This document shows, in pieces, positions 18,034-27,700 of a stretch of 64,000 bases of DNA; the stretch's first letter is position 1, and the number at the start of each line of letters is the position of its first letter. The stretch is from the NCBI GenBank assembly GCA_037138335.1, contig JBAXIO010000021.1:1-64000 (forward strand), given 5' to 3'. The notes under the pieces are model-generated. The model was given only the letters and a program-made list of their open reading frames with translations. It was not told the DNA's origin and made no database searches. This DNA comes from CAIRDP01 sp037138335. GTDB lineage: Bacteria > Bacteroidota > Bacteroidia > Bacteroidales > FEN-979. Position numbers and translations under genes: made by a program.

Positions 18034-20208
18034 ATGAGCAGCGATCATGTGAAAAAAAAGGTACCGGTCATACTTCAGATCGGGGAAAACGAATCGGGCC
18101 CGGTAGCCCTGAACATGGTTTTCTCCTACTTCCGTTGCTGGCCGGCAAAAGATACGCTTAATCAGGAATGCGGTGTTTCCGACAATTCCAAAATTCCTGT
18201 TGAACGGCTTATGAAAGTCGCCAGGGCCCATCACTTCATTTCGGATGTGCGGCAACCGGGCATTGACGGATTAAAATCGTTGCGGCTGCCTGCAATTATC
18301 GGCATAAGGGGAGGGTATTTCAGCGTTCTTACAGGATATACGGGGGATTTTTTCCTTGTCAACAGCACCAGGGAAGGGCAGCAGAAGATCACTGCTTCTG
18401 ACCTTGAAAGCGTTTTCGACGGCAATGTGCTTACCCTTGAACCGGGGCCCGACTTCAAACCCGACAAGAAACAGTTCGGGTTTGCCGATAAAATATGGAG
18501 CCGGATAAAACCAAGCCGCTATGACCTGCTCTTCGTATTGATCTGCGGGGCAATTCTTGTGATCCCTGCAGTGATCATGGCCGGTTTGAACAAGTTGTTT
18601 TTCGACGATATTATTAATCTTAACCAGCCGAGGTATTTCAGGCCCATGTTGCTGCTTATTGCCGGATTATTCTTCTTTAACGGCATCCTCACTTTCCTGC
18701 AGCAAAAGGTGCTGGTCAAAATCGAACTTCGCCTTGCGATCGTTGAATCTTCAAAACTTTTACTCCATATCCTGAAGCTGCCCATCCGTTTCTTCATGAC
18801 AAGGCAGCCTGGCGAGATATTTAAAAGGGTGCAGCTAAACGATGACCTGGCTGCACTTTTATCCACAGAACTGACTTCTACCATTTCGAATATGATCACT
18901 GTTATCCTTTACGCGGTGGTCATGATACAATACAACTTTCTTCTGACCGTCATCGGGGTGACCGTCATTCTTGTGAATCTTTTCGTTTTAAGGATAATTT
19001 CCGAAAAGAGATCTACTCTCAACCAGCTTCTTTTTGAAAGGAACCAGCGGACATTTAGTACTGCAGGGGTGGGACTGGAGCAGATCGAAACGATCAAAGC
19101 CACAGGTTCCGAGAATGACTTTTACGGACTATGGTCGGGAAGCCTTTCCAATGCCGTGGTTTACGATCAGAGGCTTAATGTGACCTCCAACCTGCTGGAT
19201 GCTCTTCCCGATTTTCTTTCTAATCTCAACAATATTATCCTGCTGACCCTTGGGGGATTGCTTGTGATATATGGCGATATGACCATTGGTATTTTCATCG
19301 CATTCCAGAGCCTGATGTCGAATTTCACAGGGCCTGTAAAATCGGTTGTATCAATGGGAAGTGATCTTCAGGTTGCAAAAAGCAACCTGAACACCATTCA
19401 GGACGCCTTATCTACAGGGGAGGACGTTTATTTCAACACTACGGTCAGTGATGACCCCGCATCACTCAGCCCCGGGTCTTCCAAACTTCACGGTTTTCTG
19501 GATTTCACAAATGTGACCTTCGGGTACGACCGTTTTGCCGAACCCCTGATATCAGGGTTCTCCCTTCATGTTGAACCGGGAAAGAGGATTGCCCTGGTTG
19601 GCGGATCCGGTTCCGGCAAGTCAACCCTGGCCAAGCTTGTCGCAGGGCTTTACCATCCCTGGGAAGGGGATATACTGTTCGACGGCAGGAAAAGGACTGC
19701 TTATCCCCAGGACGTCATCAGGAATTCCATTTCCCTGGTCGACCAGGAAATTTTCATTTTCAAGGGTACTGTAAATGAGAATATCACCATGTGGAATAAT
19801 ACCATTCCCACCCCCGATATTATCCAGTCGACAAGGGATGCATGCATTCACGACATTATCTCATCCAGGCCGGGAGGATATAGCGGGATCCTGATCAATG
19901 CAGGGAATAACCTGAGCGGAGGCCAGAGGCAACGTATCGAGATAGCGAGGGCTCTCGTGGTGAATCCGACCATCCTGGTTATGGACGAGGCAACAAGCGC
20001 CCTGGACGCCAATACAGAGAAGATCATCGACAACAACATCCGCCGGCGCGGATGCACGACCCTGATCATCGCACACCGGCTCAGCACCATCCGCGACTGT
20101 GACGAGATCATAGTCCTGGACCGGGGGAAAGTGGTTCAGCGTGGCACTCACGATGATATGATCAAAGATCAGCAAGGGCTTTATTTCAAACTCGTAAATC
20201 TCAACTGA
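18034..20208 (+). CDS. ABC exporter with degenerate C39 peptidase domain (NHLM-type, first transporter)
   Basis: This 724-residue exporter fuses a C39-like domain (about residues 8-140), a six-helix membrane domain (about 165-450) and an ATPase domain (about 485-724). The ATPase is complete: Walker A GGSGSGKSTL, LSGGQRQRIEIARAL, Walker B ILVMDEATSALD and the switch His in IAHRLSTI. The peptidase domain keeps the oxyanion Gln15 but carries Ser21 where the catalytic Cys belongs (QIGENESGPVAL against the usual Q-x5-C-G). Tyr95 stands for the His (GGYFSVL) and Ser111 for the Asp (VNSTREG). The 16-residue spacing between the last two matches the active enzymes. It therefore cannot cleave a double-Gly leader and may act as a substrate-docking domain, as in HlyB-type exporters. 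Only one base separates it from the second transporter gene, so the two are probably coexpressed and may pair. Confidence 0.92.
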   Translation: MSSDHVKKKVPVILQIGENESGPVALNMVFSYFRCWPAKDTLNQECGVSDNSKIPVERLMKVARAHHFISDVRQPGIDGLKSLRLPAIIGIRGGYFSVLTGYTGDFFLVNSTREGQQKITASDLESVFDGNVLTLEPGPDFKPDKKQFGFADKIWSRIKPSRYDLLFVLICGAILVIPAVIMAGLNKLFFDDIINLNQPRYFRPMLLLIAGLFFFNGILTFLQQKVLVKIELRLAIVESSKLLLHILKLPIRFFMTRQPGEIFKRVQLNDDLAALLSTELTSTISNMITVILYAVVMIQYNFLLTVIGVTVILVNLFVLRIISEKRSTLNQLLFERNQRTFSTAGVGLEQIETIKATGSENDFYGLWSGSLSNAVVYDQRLNVTSNLLDALPDFLSNLNNIILLTLGGLLVIYGDMTIGIFIAFQSLMSNFTGPVKSVVSMGSDLQVAKSNLNTIQDALSTGEDVYFNTTVSDDPASLSPGSSKLHGFLDFTNVTFGYDRFAEPLISGFSLHVEPGKRIALVGGSGSGKSTLAKLVAGLYHPWEGDILFDGRKRTAYPQDVIRNSISLVDQEIFIFKGTVNENITMWNNTIPTPDIIQSTRDACIHDIISSRPGGYSGILINAGNNLSGGQRQRIEIARALVVNPTILVMDEATSALDANTEKIIDNNIRRRGCTTLIIAHRLSTIRDCDEIIVLDRGKVVQRGTHDDMIKDQQGLYFKLVNLN

Positions 20209-20209
20209 T

Positions 20210-23134
20210 ATGGACCCACAGGATATTACCTCATATTATACCCAGACCGTCCAGCTTTCCGGCAACAAGGTTCTTGCCCTTTTGAGTGAGAAAATGCAGG
20301 CCTGGTATCTTGAAGAAGGGGATGCTGATATTTTTTATGTCGAAAACCTGCCTTCGGGTCCCGGCCGCAGGCTTTTCCTTTTCAGGATTTCGTCACCCTT
20401 CCTCATCCCTGCGTTCAGCAGCAATGATGCATTCTCAATAGTGATCAGCGCGCTTCTTCCATGCAAAGTCGGCATCTTGGGAGAGGAATCCCTGTCAGGG
20501 CTTTTTGCCGGCAAACCCGATTATTCCACTTATCTGACCGAACTCTGGTTCCTCAGGTTGAGCAGTGCATTGAACCGTTTCGGCACAATGCCCCTGCTTA
20601 ACGGAATAAGTTGCGAGAAGGGATTCATTGCCGAACCTTCGAAGAGTTACGGAGCCGCGAACCCCATGGAAGTCCTCTGGATCAATTCATCGGGCCTAAA
20701 ACCACTCTATTACAATTTTATGGAAGCGGGTACGGCCAGCCTCCCCCTGCTGCCTGTCACTTCCAACCTCTGGCTGAGCCTGGGTTCGGCCTTGCCGAAA
20801 GATGTCCTGGGAACCAGGGATGTCATTACGGATCCTGGGTTTTTCACATCACTGTTCGGATTCAACAGCATGGTCATACCCGTGCTTAAAAAACTGTATG
20901 CCGAAAACAGCAAAACGGAGCTAACGCATGTCAAGGATACTTACGCATTCAGGCATAACGCAATCTTTGGCGCCATTACCAGGTTCAAAACTATCATCTC
21001 CGGAAAATCAACAGACACTCTTTTTACAGCAGGGGACAGGGAATCCGGCCCTTTGGCTTCGGTCACACCGAACATGCTTCTGCTCCAGACCTGCCAGCTG
21101 GTAGGGAAAACCGAACGTATTGAGTTCGTCGATCCCGGTAACCGCGTCAGCGGGAAGCATGATTTTGTCTGGAACATCCTCAGGGCCTCCAATATCAGGT
21201 CAAGGCAGGTAGCGCTTGAGCCGGACTGGTGGACCAATAATGCAGGCTCCATGCTGGGTTTCCTGAAAGCCGACCATACCCCTGTAGGCCTTGTTGCGAA
21301 AGGCAATACAGGATACTGGATGATAGACCTTAAGAACAGGACGAAAGAATTAGTAAATGCACAAGTGAGCAGCCGGCTCGAAAGCAGGGCAACCAGTTTT
21401 TTCACCCCCTTCCCTAAAGGAAAGCTGGTGGGGAAGGACCTTGTTAAGTTTGCCCTGCAGTTCACCTATCGTGACATCGCCAGTTTCCTCATCATCGGAG
21501 TTATCGGCGCCCTTCTGGCCCTTGTCATTCCGGTGGTGGGAGGATATGTGTTCAACACAGTAATCCCCGGGGGAAACACCAGGGAACTCTGGCAGATAGG
21601 GGCCATAATGGTCATTTGCGTAATCACCATTGGCCTCTTGAATTTTGCAAAATCCATAGCAGTTTTAAGGATGGCAGGAAAAGCCGGGTACAAGCTGCAG
21701 TCGGCCCTCTGGGACAGGATACTTTCCCTGAAAGTGGATTTCTTCAGGAATTACAGTCCCGGCAACCTTGCCGAAAGGAGCATGGGCATCGAAAGGATAC
21801 GCGATACCCTGTCCACCACGGTGCTGGGCGCCATCATTTCAGGCATCTTCTCGGTGTTCTACCTGGCCCTACTGTTCTTTTACGACCTGAAACTTGCACT
21901 GCTTGCACTGGTCCTGGGTCTTGTTGTGGCAGGGTTTACCCTCACAATCAGCCTGTTGGCATACAAACACGTCGTCTTCATGCGCAGGATGGATGCGATG
22001 ATCTCGGGTTTCCTGCTGATGGCTATCCGGGGCATCAATAAGATAAGGGTTACAGGCAGTAAGGAAAAGGTCTTTTCGCTTTGGGGTGAAAGGTATTCCC
22101 AGCAGAAAGACCATTATCGCCAGAAACGCAACCTCCTGATGGTAGCCAGCATTTTCACGGTCACTTTCCCCGTAATGGCTTCCATGTTTATATTTATAAG
22201 GGTTTACAATATCTTTACCTCAGGCCTGCCGGGCTTCGGCATTGGTGACTTTGTAGCTTTCAACAGCGCCTACCTGAGTTTTCAGGGGGCACTCATACAA
22301 ACTTTCATGGTGACTGTCCCGTTGCTGAACATTAAGCCTACCTACCAGCTCTTCCAGCCTATACTTGAAGCTGAAACGGAAGACATGAACGAGAAGCTGG
22401 ATCCGGGTGAACTTACCGGGGGCATAGAGATTTCGAACCTGAGTTTCAGGTATGCCGATGCTCCTGACTGGAGCCTCAAAGACATTACTCTTAATATTCA
22501 TCCCGGCCAGTTTGTCGCGCTCACAGGGAGTTCGGGGTCAGGCAAATCAACTCTTATCAGGCTTCTCCTGGGCTTTGAATATTATGATGTTGGCAGCATA
22601 CTGTTTGACAAGAAAGAACTTAAGGGACTTGACATCCGGAATGTGAGGGACCAGCTGGGAGTGGTACTTCAGAATTCCAAGATCATGCAGGGTACTGTAC
22701 TGTATAATATCACAGGCTCTTCGTCTTACACAGAGGAGGAAGCCTGGAATGCTGCGGAAATGGCCGGCTGTGCCAGGGAAATTGAAGCACTTCCGAATAA
22801 AATGTACACCATACTTCCACCGGGGGGTGACATCCTTTCTGGCGGCCAGCAACAAAGGATCATTATAGCCCGGGCGCTCATCAGGAACCCTAGGATATTG
22901 ATCTTCGACGAGGCGACATCCGCCCTCGACAATGAAACCCAGCAGATTGTCAGCTCGAGCATTGACAAACTGAACGCAACAAGGATAGTGATTGCGCACC
23001 GCCTCAGCACCATCATCCATGCCGACAGGATCTTTGTTTTGGATAAAGGCCGGCTCATTGAGGAAGGGAATTATACAGAGCTGGTAGCAAAGAACGGGTT
23101 CTTTGCCGAACTCACCAGGAGACAGCTTGCCTGA
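20210..23134 (+). CDS. second ABC exporter with NHLM-type N-terminal extension
   Basis: This 974-residue half-transporter probably pairs with the preceding one. Residues 1-410 form the extension typical of the second ABC protein of NHLM systems: KVLALLSEKMQAWYLEEGDA with IFYVENLPSGPGRRLFLFRI (a cyclic-nucleotide-binding-like start), and later DWWTNNAGSMLGFLKADHTP, GYWMIDLKNRTKELVN and ATSFFTPFP. The membrane domain spans about 425-720. The ATPase (about 745-974) has Walker A GSSGSGKSTL, the signature LSGGQQQRIIIARAL, Walker B ILIFDEATSALD and IAHRLSTI. All ATPase motifs are intact, so both sites of a heterodimer could work. The extension is longer than the catalytic need of any exporter and its role in the family is not understood. 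It is followed after 53 bases by the outer-membrane channel gene. Confidence 0.92.
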   Translation: MDPQDITSYYTQTVQLSGNKVLALLSEKMQAWYLEEGDADIFYVENLPSGPGRRLFLFRISSPFLIPAFSSNDAFSIVISALLPCKVGILGEESLSGLFAGKPDYSTYLTELWFLRLSSALNRFGTMPLLNGISCEKGFIAEPSKSYGAANPMEVLWINSSGLKPLYYNFMEAGTASLPLLPVTSNLWLSLGSALPKDVLGTRDVITDPGFFTSLFGFNSMVIPVLKKLYAENSKTELTHVKDTYAFRHNAIFGAITRFKTIISGKSTDTLFTAGDRESGPLASVTPNMLLLQTCQLVGKTERIEFVDPGNRVSGKHDFVWNILRASNIRSRQVALEPDWWTNNAGSMLGFLKADHTPVGLVAKGNTGYWMIDLKNRTKELVNAQVSSRLESRATSFFTPFPKGKLVGKDLVKFALQFTYRDIASFLIIGVIGALLALVIPVVGGYVFNTVIPGGNTRELWQIGAIMVICVITIGLLNFAKSIAVLRMAGKAGYKLQSALWDRILSLKVDFFRNYSPGNLAERSMGIERIRDTLSTTVLGAIISGIFSVFYLALLFFYDLKLALLALVLGLVVAGFTLTISLLAYKHVVFMRRMDAMISGFLLMAIRGINKIRVTGSKEKVFSLWGERYSQQKDHYRQKRNLLMVASIFTVTFPVMASMFIFIRVYNIFTSGLPGFGIGDFVAFNSAYLSFQGALIQTFMVTVPLLNIKPTYQLFQPILEAETEDMNEKLDPGELTGGIEISNLSFRYADAPDWSLKDITLNIHPGQFVALTGSSGSGKSTLIRLLLGFEYYDVGSILFDKKELKGLDIRNVRDQLGVVLQNSKIMQGTVLYNITGSSSYTEEEAWNAAEMAGCAREIEALPNKMYTILPPGGDILSGGQQQRIIIARALIRNPRILIFDEATSALDNETQQIVSSSIDKLNATRIVIAHRLSTIIHADRIFVLDKGRLIEEGNYTELVAKNGFFAELTRRQLA

Positions 23135-23187
23135 GAGACAAATGAAAATAGAAAAGGGGAAGGTATAGAAATAACAATGCAACCGAG

Positions 23188-24717
23188 ATGAAAAAGACCA
23201 TGTTCCTCATTGCCCTGCTTGCTGCAGGCATCATGCCTGCTGCGGGGCAGGAGGCTTTTAATTATGATTCACTGTCGATGCTGCGCCTTTTGGAATACGG
23301 CCTGCAGGCTAACTTTGACATCCGAATAAAAAGACAAATAGTAGGGGAAAGCCAGGGCCAGAAACAGAGCATGAAAGGTGCTTTCAACCCATCGCTGACC
23401 CTTACGGGTTACGGATATTACGGAACCGACCCAACCGTGACCTTTCTCAATTCCTATTACCTCAACGGACAGTTCCTCCTGCCGACACGTTTCGGGGCCA
23501 AATTCTATACAGGTTTCAAGCTGTCGACCATGACCCAGATCATCTCAGGGGTCCCCGATTTTTATCCAAGCACCAATATGGCAATTAACGCATCGGGCAT
23601 GTGGGCCGGGGTCAATATGCCTCTTCTGCGTGACTTTGGAAGGTATAATACCAACAATGTAAATTACCAGACAAGCATTATTATGAACCAGGCCCAGGAT
23701 GTGGCGTTCTCTGATGAGGTATGCGTTTTTATAAGGAATACGCTCAATTCCTATTACGCCGTTTACCAGCGCCTTAAAATTTACAAGATCCTCGGTGATG
23801 CTGAAAAAGACGCCCAGGAATATTTGCGAGATATAGGGTACATGATTGATGCCGAACAGATACCCAAATCGGAGATATACCGTGCAAAAGCATACGAGTC
23901 GAATATTAACCAGCAGTTCGCCGAGTCGAAGAACATGATCCATAATTCCCTGTATGACCTGGTCACGAGTTTAGCAGGGAAAGCTACGCTCAAACACAGG
24001 GGGTACCCGGTAATACTGGATTCCCTGCCCGATCCGGCCGAGTTCCCCTGGGGACCTTATGCCGCATATGTCTTCAAGAACACCGACACCCTGGTAGCAA
24101 AGACCCATTACCTCAAGAGCCAGGAACTTGCCACGACAGCCAGCATGATCCAGATGAAGGCAGCCAGGTATAACAAACGCAATGAACTCGACCTCGATCT
24201 CCGCTATTATTATTTCGGGACCACCGCATACCAGCCCTTTTCTGATTTCAGCCAGACTTTTTCAAGCGGTAGCCCCGGCTCATCTGTCAATCTTACTCTC
24301 TCTTACAAGCTGCCATTCTCAAATGATCAGCAAAAAGGTGATTATGTGAGCAAACTTTCGGCATATGAACTGAATAAGACCCAGCTTGAAAAGGTGAGGT
24401 TCGATGCAAAGATGCAGGTTTACCAGCTGCTGAGCGACCTGGGGAACCTGATCAGCCTGTATAAGAAACAGATTGAACTGGTTTCACTGGAGAAAAAAAC
24501 TTTTGAAAATGAAGCCCAGAAGTTCAAAATGGGAAACTCTACCCAGATCAATGTGATCAATACCTACATGGATTATAACACATCGCTGCTGAACCAGGAA
24601 AACGGCAGGCAGGCGATACTTTCAAAGGTGATCCTTCTTAAATACCTGATCGGTGAATTCCCCACTACCCCGGAACTGCTGTTAAAATACAATCCCTGGG
24701 ACTTTTCGGTAAAATAA
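23188..24717 (+). CDS. TolC-family outer-membrane channel
   Basis: This 509-residue outer-membrane efflux protein completes a three-part export route with the HlyD adaptor and the two ABC exporters. A signal peptide is clear (KKTMFLIALLAAGIMPAAGQ/EA). The two-fold TolC layout is visible: an N-terminal helix pair (SLSMLRLLEYGLQANFDIRI), beta-strand regions rich in aromatic residues (LTLTGYGYYGTDPTVTF; LDLRYYYFGTTAYQPF), and long coiled-coil stretches near residues 160-260 and 385-500 (VYQLLSDLGNLISLYKKQIE, then KFKMGNSTQINVINTYMDY, the motif close to the periplasmic tip). Its place between the exporter and the first synthetase gene, in the same direction with a gap of 29 bases to the next start, ties export to synthesis. 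Confidence 0.88.
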   Translation: MKKTMFLIALLAAGIMPAAGQEAFNYDSLSMLRLLEYGLQANFDIRIKRQIVGESQGQKQSMKGAFNPSLTLTGYGYYGTDPTVTFLNSYYLNGQFLLPTRFGAKFYTGFKLSTMTQIISGVPDFYPSTNMAINASGMWAGVNMPLLRDFGRYNTNNVNYQTSIIMNQAQDVAFSDEVCVFIRNTLNSYYAVYQRLKIYKILGDAEKDAQEYLRDIGYMIDAEQIPKSEIYRAKAYESNINQQFAESKNMIHNSLYDLVTSLAGKATLKHRGYPVILDSLPDPAEFPWGPYAAYVFKNTDTLVAKTHYLKSQELATTASMIQMKAARYNKRNELDLDLRYYYFGTTAYQPFSDFSQTFSSGSPGSSVNLTLSYKLPFSNDQQKGDYVSKLSAYELNKTQLEKVRFDAKMQVYQLLSDLGNLISLYKKQIELVSLEKKTFENEAQKFKMGNSTQINVINTYMDYNTSLLNQENGRQAILSKVILLKYLIGEFPTTPELLLKYNPWDFSVK

Positions 24718-24746
24718 ATTTAAACGGGAAGCAGAGGTTGTAAACA

Positions 24747-27700
24747 GTGAACAGATTCACACCCATACATGAGGAAATTTTTTCAATTGCGGCGACAAAG
24801 CCTGCTGATGCTGCAGTTATTCAGGGCGGGGAGATCCTGACATACGGGGCCCTTGAATCCTTTTCATCGACCCTTGCCGCCTTGCTCCGGGACCTTGGGT
24901 CGGGCCCTGGTAAATGCGTGGGAATTTACCTGGAACCCTCACTGCGGATGGCAGTCTGCCTTTTGGCTGTCCTGAAGTCGGGAGCAGCCTATATCCCCGT
25001 TTCACCAGCTTTCCCGGCGGAAAGGATAAAATTTATCCTTGACGATGCAGGAGCCTGCCTGCTTATTTCAGATCCTTTGCTTCCGCAGCCTTACGGACTG
25101 GAAAAAACGAAAATTTTCTTTCCCGACTGGGACCTTGTAACAGATCCTCAAAGGCAGAGAAAGTGCGAAGCCCTGCACCCTGAACCCGCTGACCTTGCCT
25201 ACATTCTTTATACTTCAGGATCCACGGGCAATCCCAAAGGCGTAATGATAGAACACCGGAACCTGTCCTATTACGTTCACTGGTTCTGCGAAAAGATCAT
25301 GCCCCAAACCCGCGTCGCATTGCCTCTTACTTCCTCTTTTATTTTTGCGGCAGCAGTTACCCAGTTCTATTCCACCCTTCTCGACGGGAGGGCCCTGCAC
25401 ATCCTGGATCCCATGCTCATCAGGCAGCCTGCTGCATTAATGGAATGGTACACTCATCATCCCGGTCACGGCATCTACTGTGTCCCCACATTATGGTCGG
25501 GGATCCTCGGTTTTTTAAGGTCTGCGGATGGCCGTGTACCCGGTCTCACTCCGCCTCCCGTTGTATATCTTTCGGGGGAGGCCGTTCCCGATGAAATGAT
25601 TGAAACGACCTTCGAAAGCCTTCCGCAGTCACAATTATGGAACCTGTACGGCCCAACCGAGGCCACGGCCAATATAACAGCCTGCAGGCTGTACCCGGGA
25701 GACAAATCGCATATCGGGAGCCCCCTCGACGGTACCAGGGTGTTTATAGTTGATGAGAACCTTGAACCTGTAAAACAGGGGGAAATTGGGGAACTCCTTG
25801 CCTCAGGGGAAGGAATTGCAAGGGGATATGTCAATCTGCCTGAACTTACAGCCTCCACATTCATTTACCGGGGAATGAACGGGGAAGAGAACCTGAAGCT
25901 ATACAGGTCGGGCGACCTGGTGAGGGAGGAAGCTCCGGGCAAACTGAAATTTATCGGCCGTAAGGACCAGCAGGTCAAGATCCGGGGATACCGGGTCGAA
26001 CTTTCCGAGATCGAGCATGCCCTTTCAGCTGTTCCTTCAGTAAAACATGCAGCAGTCAGGGCTCTTGAAAACGGCAGTGATTCGAAAACACTGGTCGCCT
26101 GGCTCATGTTCCGCGAGAACGTGTCGATGAGCATTCCCCAGCTGCGTTCCATCCTGGGAAGGACCCTGCCCGATTTCATGCTTCCCGAAAGGTTTATCAT
26201 CCTTGACCGTTTTCCCCTTCTCCCGAACGGGAAAACCGACCGCAGGTCACTTCCCCTGCCCGGATCGGAAAGACCTGAATTGGGCTATCCTGCAGCCGTT
26301 GCTGTCTCGGCCGGGGAAAAGGCCATGGTAAGGATATGGGAAGAGGTCCTTGGCATGGAAGGGATAGGGACGGATGACAATTTTTTCGATCTCGGGGGAA
26401 ATTCACTTAAAGCCAACGCCCTGTCAATAGAGACCAGGTTGAGGATGGAAGGACAGGTTTCACTCAGGGATATATTCGAGAACCCTACGCCTGCGGGGAT
26501 GCTGCGGATTGCAGTTGCCCGGGAGGGAACCGTTGAGGAGAATAAGGTAATACCGGCTTTGGAAAGCCCTGTATCTGATATAAGGGAACGGTCAGTGAAA
26601 GATGCTTCCGAAAACCAGAAGGCACTTTGGTTCCTGCAGCATGCCGAGCCCCAATTATGCGCTTACAATATCTTTTATTCCGTTTGCCTTGACGGACCGC
26701 TTGATGTGAATCACCTGGGCGGGGCGCTGGAGAGGATCCTCGAAGTCAACCCGGGCCTAACCTCTGCTTTTCTTCCCGGTGCCGATTCACCTGTTGAGAA
26801 ATCCATCCCCGGGCAGGGAAATAGTACCCGGGAGATTATGACAGTCATAACAGGCCAGTCAGTTAGCTGGGAAGATGCCCTGGGGCTGGCCAGGCTGGAA
26901 GCCTCAAAACCGTTTGAACTCGGTAAAGGCAGTCCCTTCAGATTTATCCTTTACAGCACAGGACATGACTCTCATATACTGGCTGTGATTATTCACCACA
27001 TTGTCTTTGACGGCCTGTCGTTCGGCAACTTTCTCCTGCAGCTCAGGGATTTTTATGATGAGGCGAAAGCCGGCTTACGCCCGGCAGGATCGCACCGCAT
27101 GGACAGGATCAGCAGCTTTGCCGCAGAAGAAAGGGCCTACCTTGAAAGCGCAGCTTACCAGTTGGACAGGGCATACTGGAAAAACCTTCTCGGCGGGGTT
27201 TCCACATTTTACGAGCTTCCAACCGATTTCGTGCGTCCTGAAGGAATGTCACAGGCTGGCGGGCAGGTCAGGACGAAGATTGACCCGGCATTGATGGAAC
27301 GAATAAAAGCTTTCAGCGACAGTTCGGGGGCCAGCATGTTCATGACCTGCCTGGCGGCATTCTCGGTCCTTCTCTACAGGCATTCAGGGCGCCTCGATTT
27401 CCTTATTGCCACTCCCGTGGCGAACAGGAACAGCAGGGATTTACTGGGTTCTTTGGGGTATTATGTCAATACCATGCTGTTCAGGACAGGTATAGACCCT
27501 GCCCTGTCCTTCGCTGGCTGGCTTGGCAGGCTTAAGGAGCAAACCCTTGAAAGCCTTTCGCACTCCCGCTTTCCCCTCAATCACCTTACAGGCCTTATCC
27601 TCACCGACAGGATACCCGGTATCAATCCCTTCTTTCAGGTCATGTTCGCCTACCACGAAACAGCATGGGATTTCTTTGCATCAGGTCCCCTGAAAATCAA

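Noticed and set aside
22547..23182. Long antisense open frame opposite the second ABC transporter
   Set aside because: It lies wholly opposite a conserved ATPase domain and has no domain of its own; long opposite frames are usual in these G+C-rich genes. The same holds for other antisense frames, such as that at 40148-40747.
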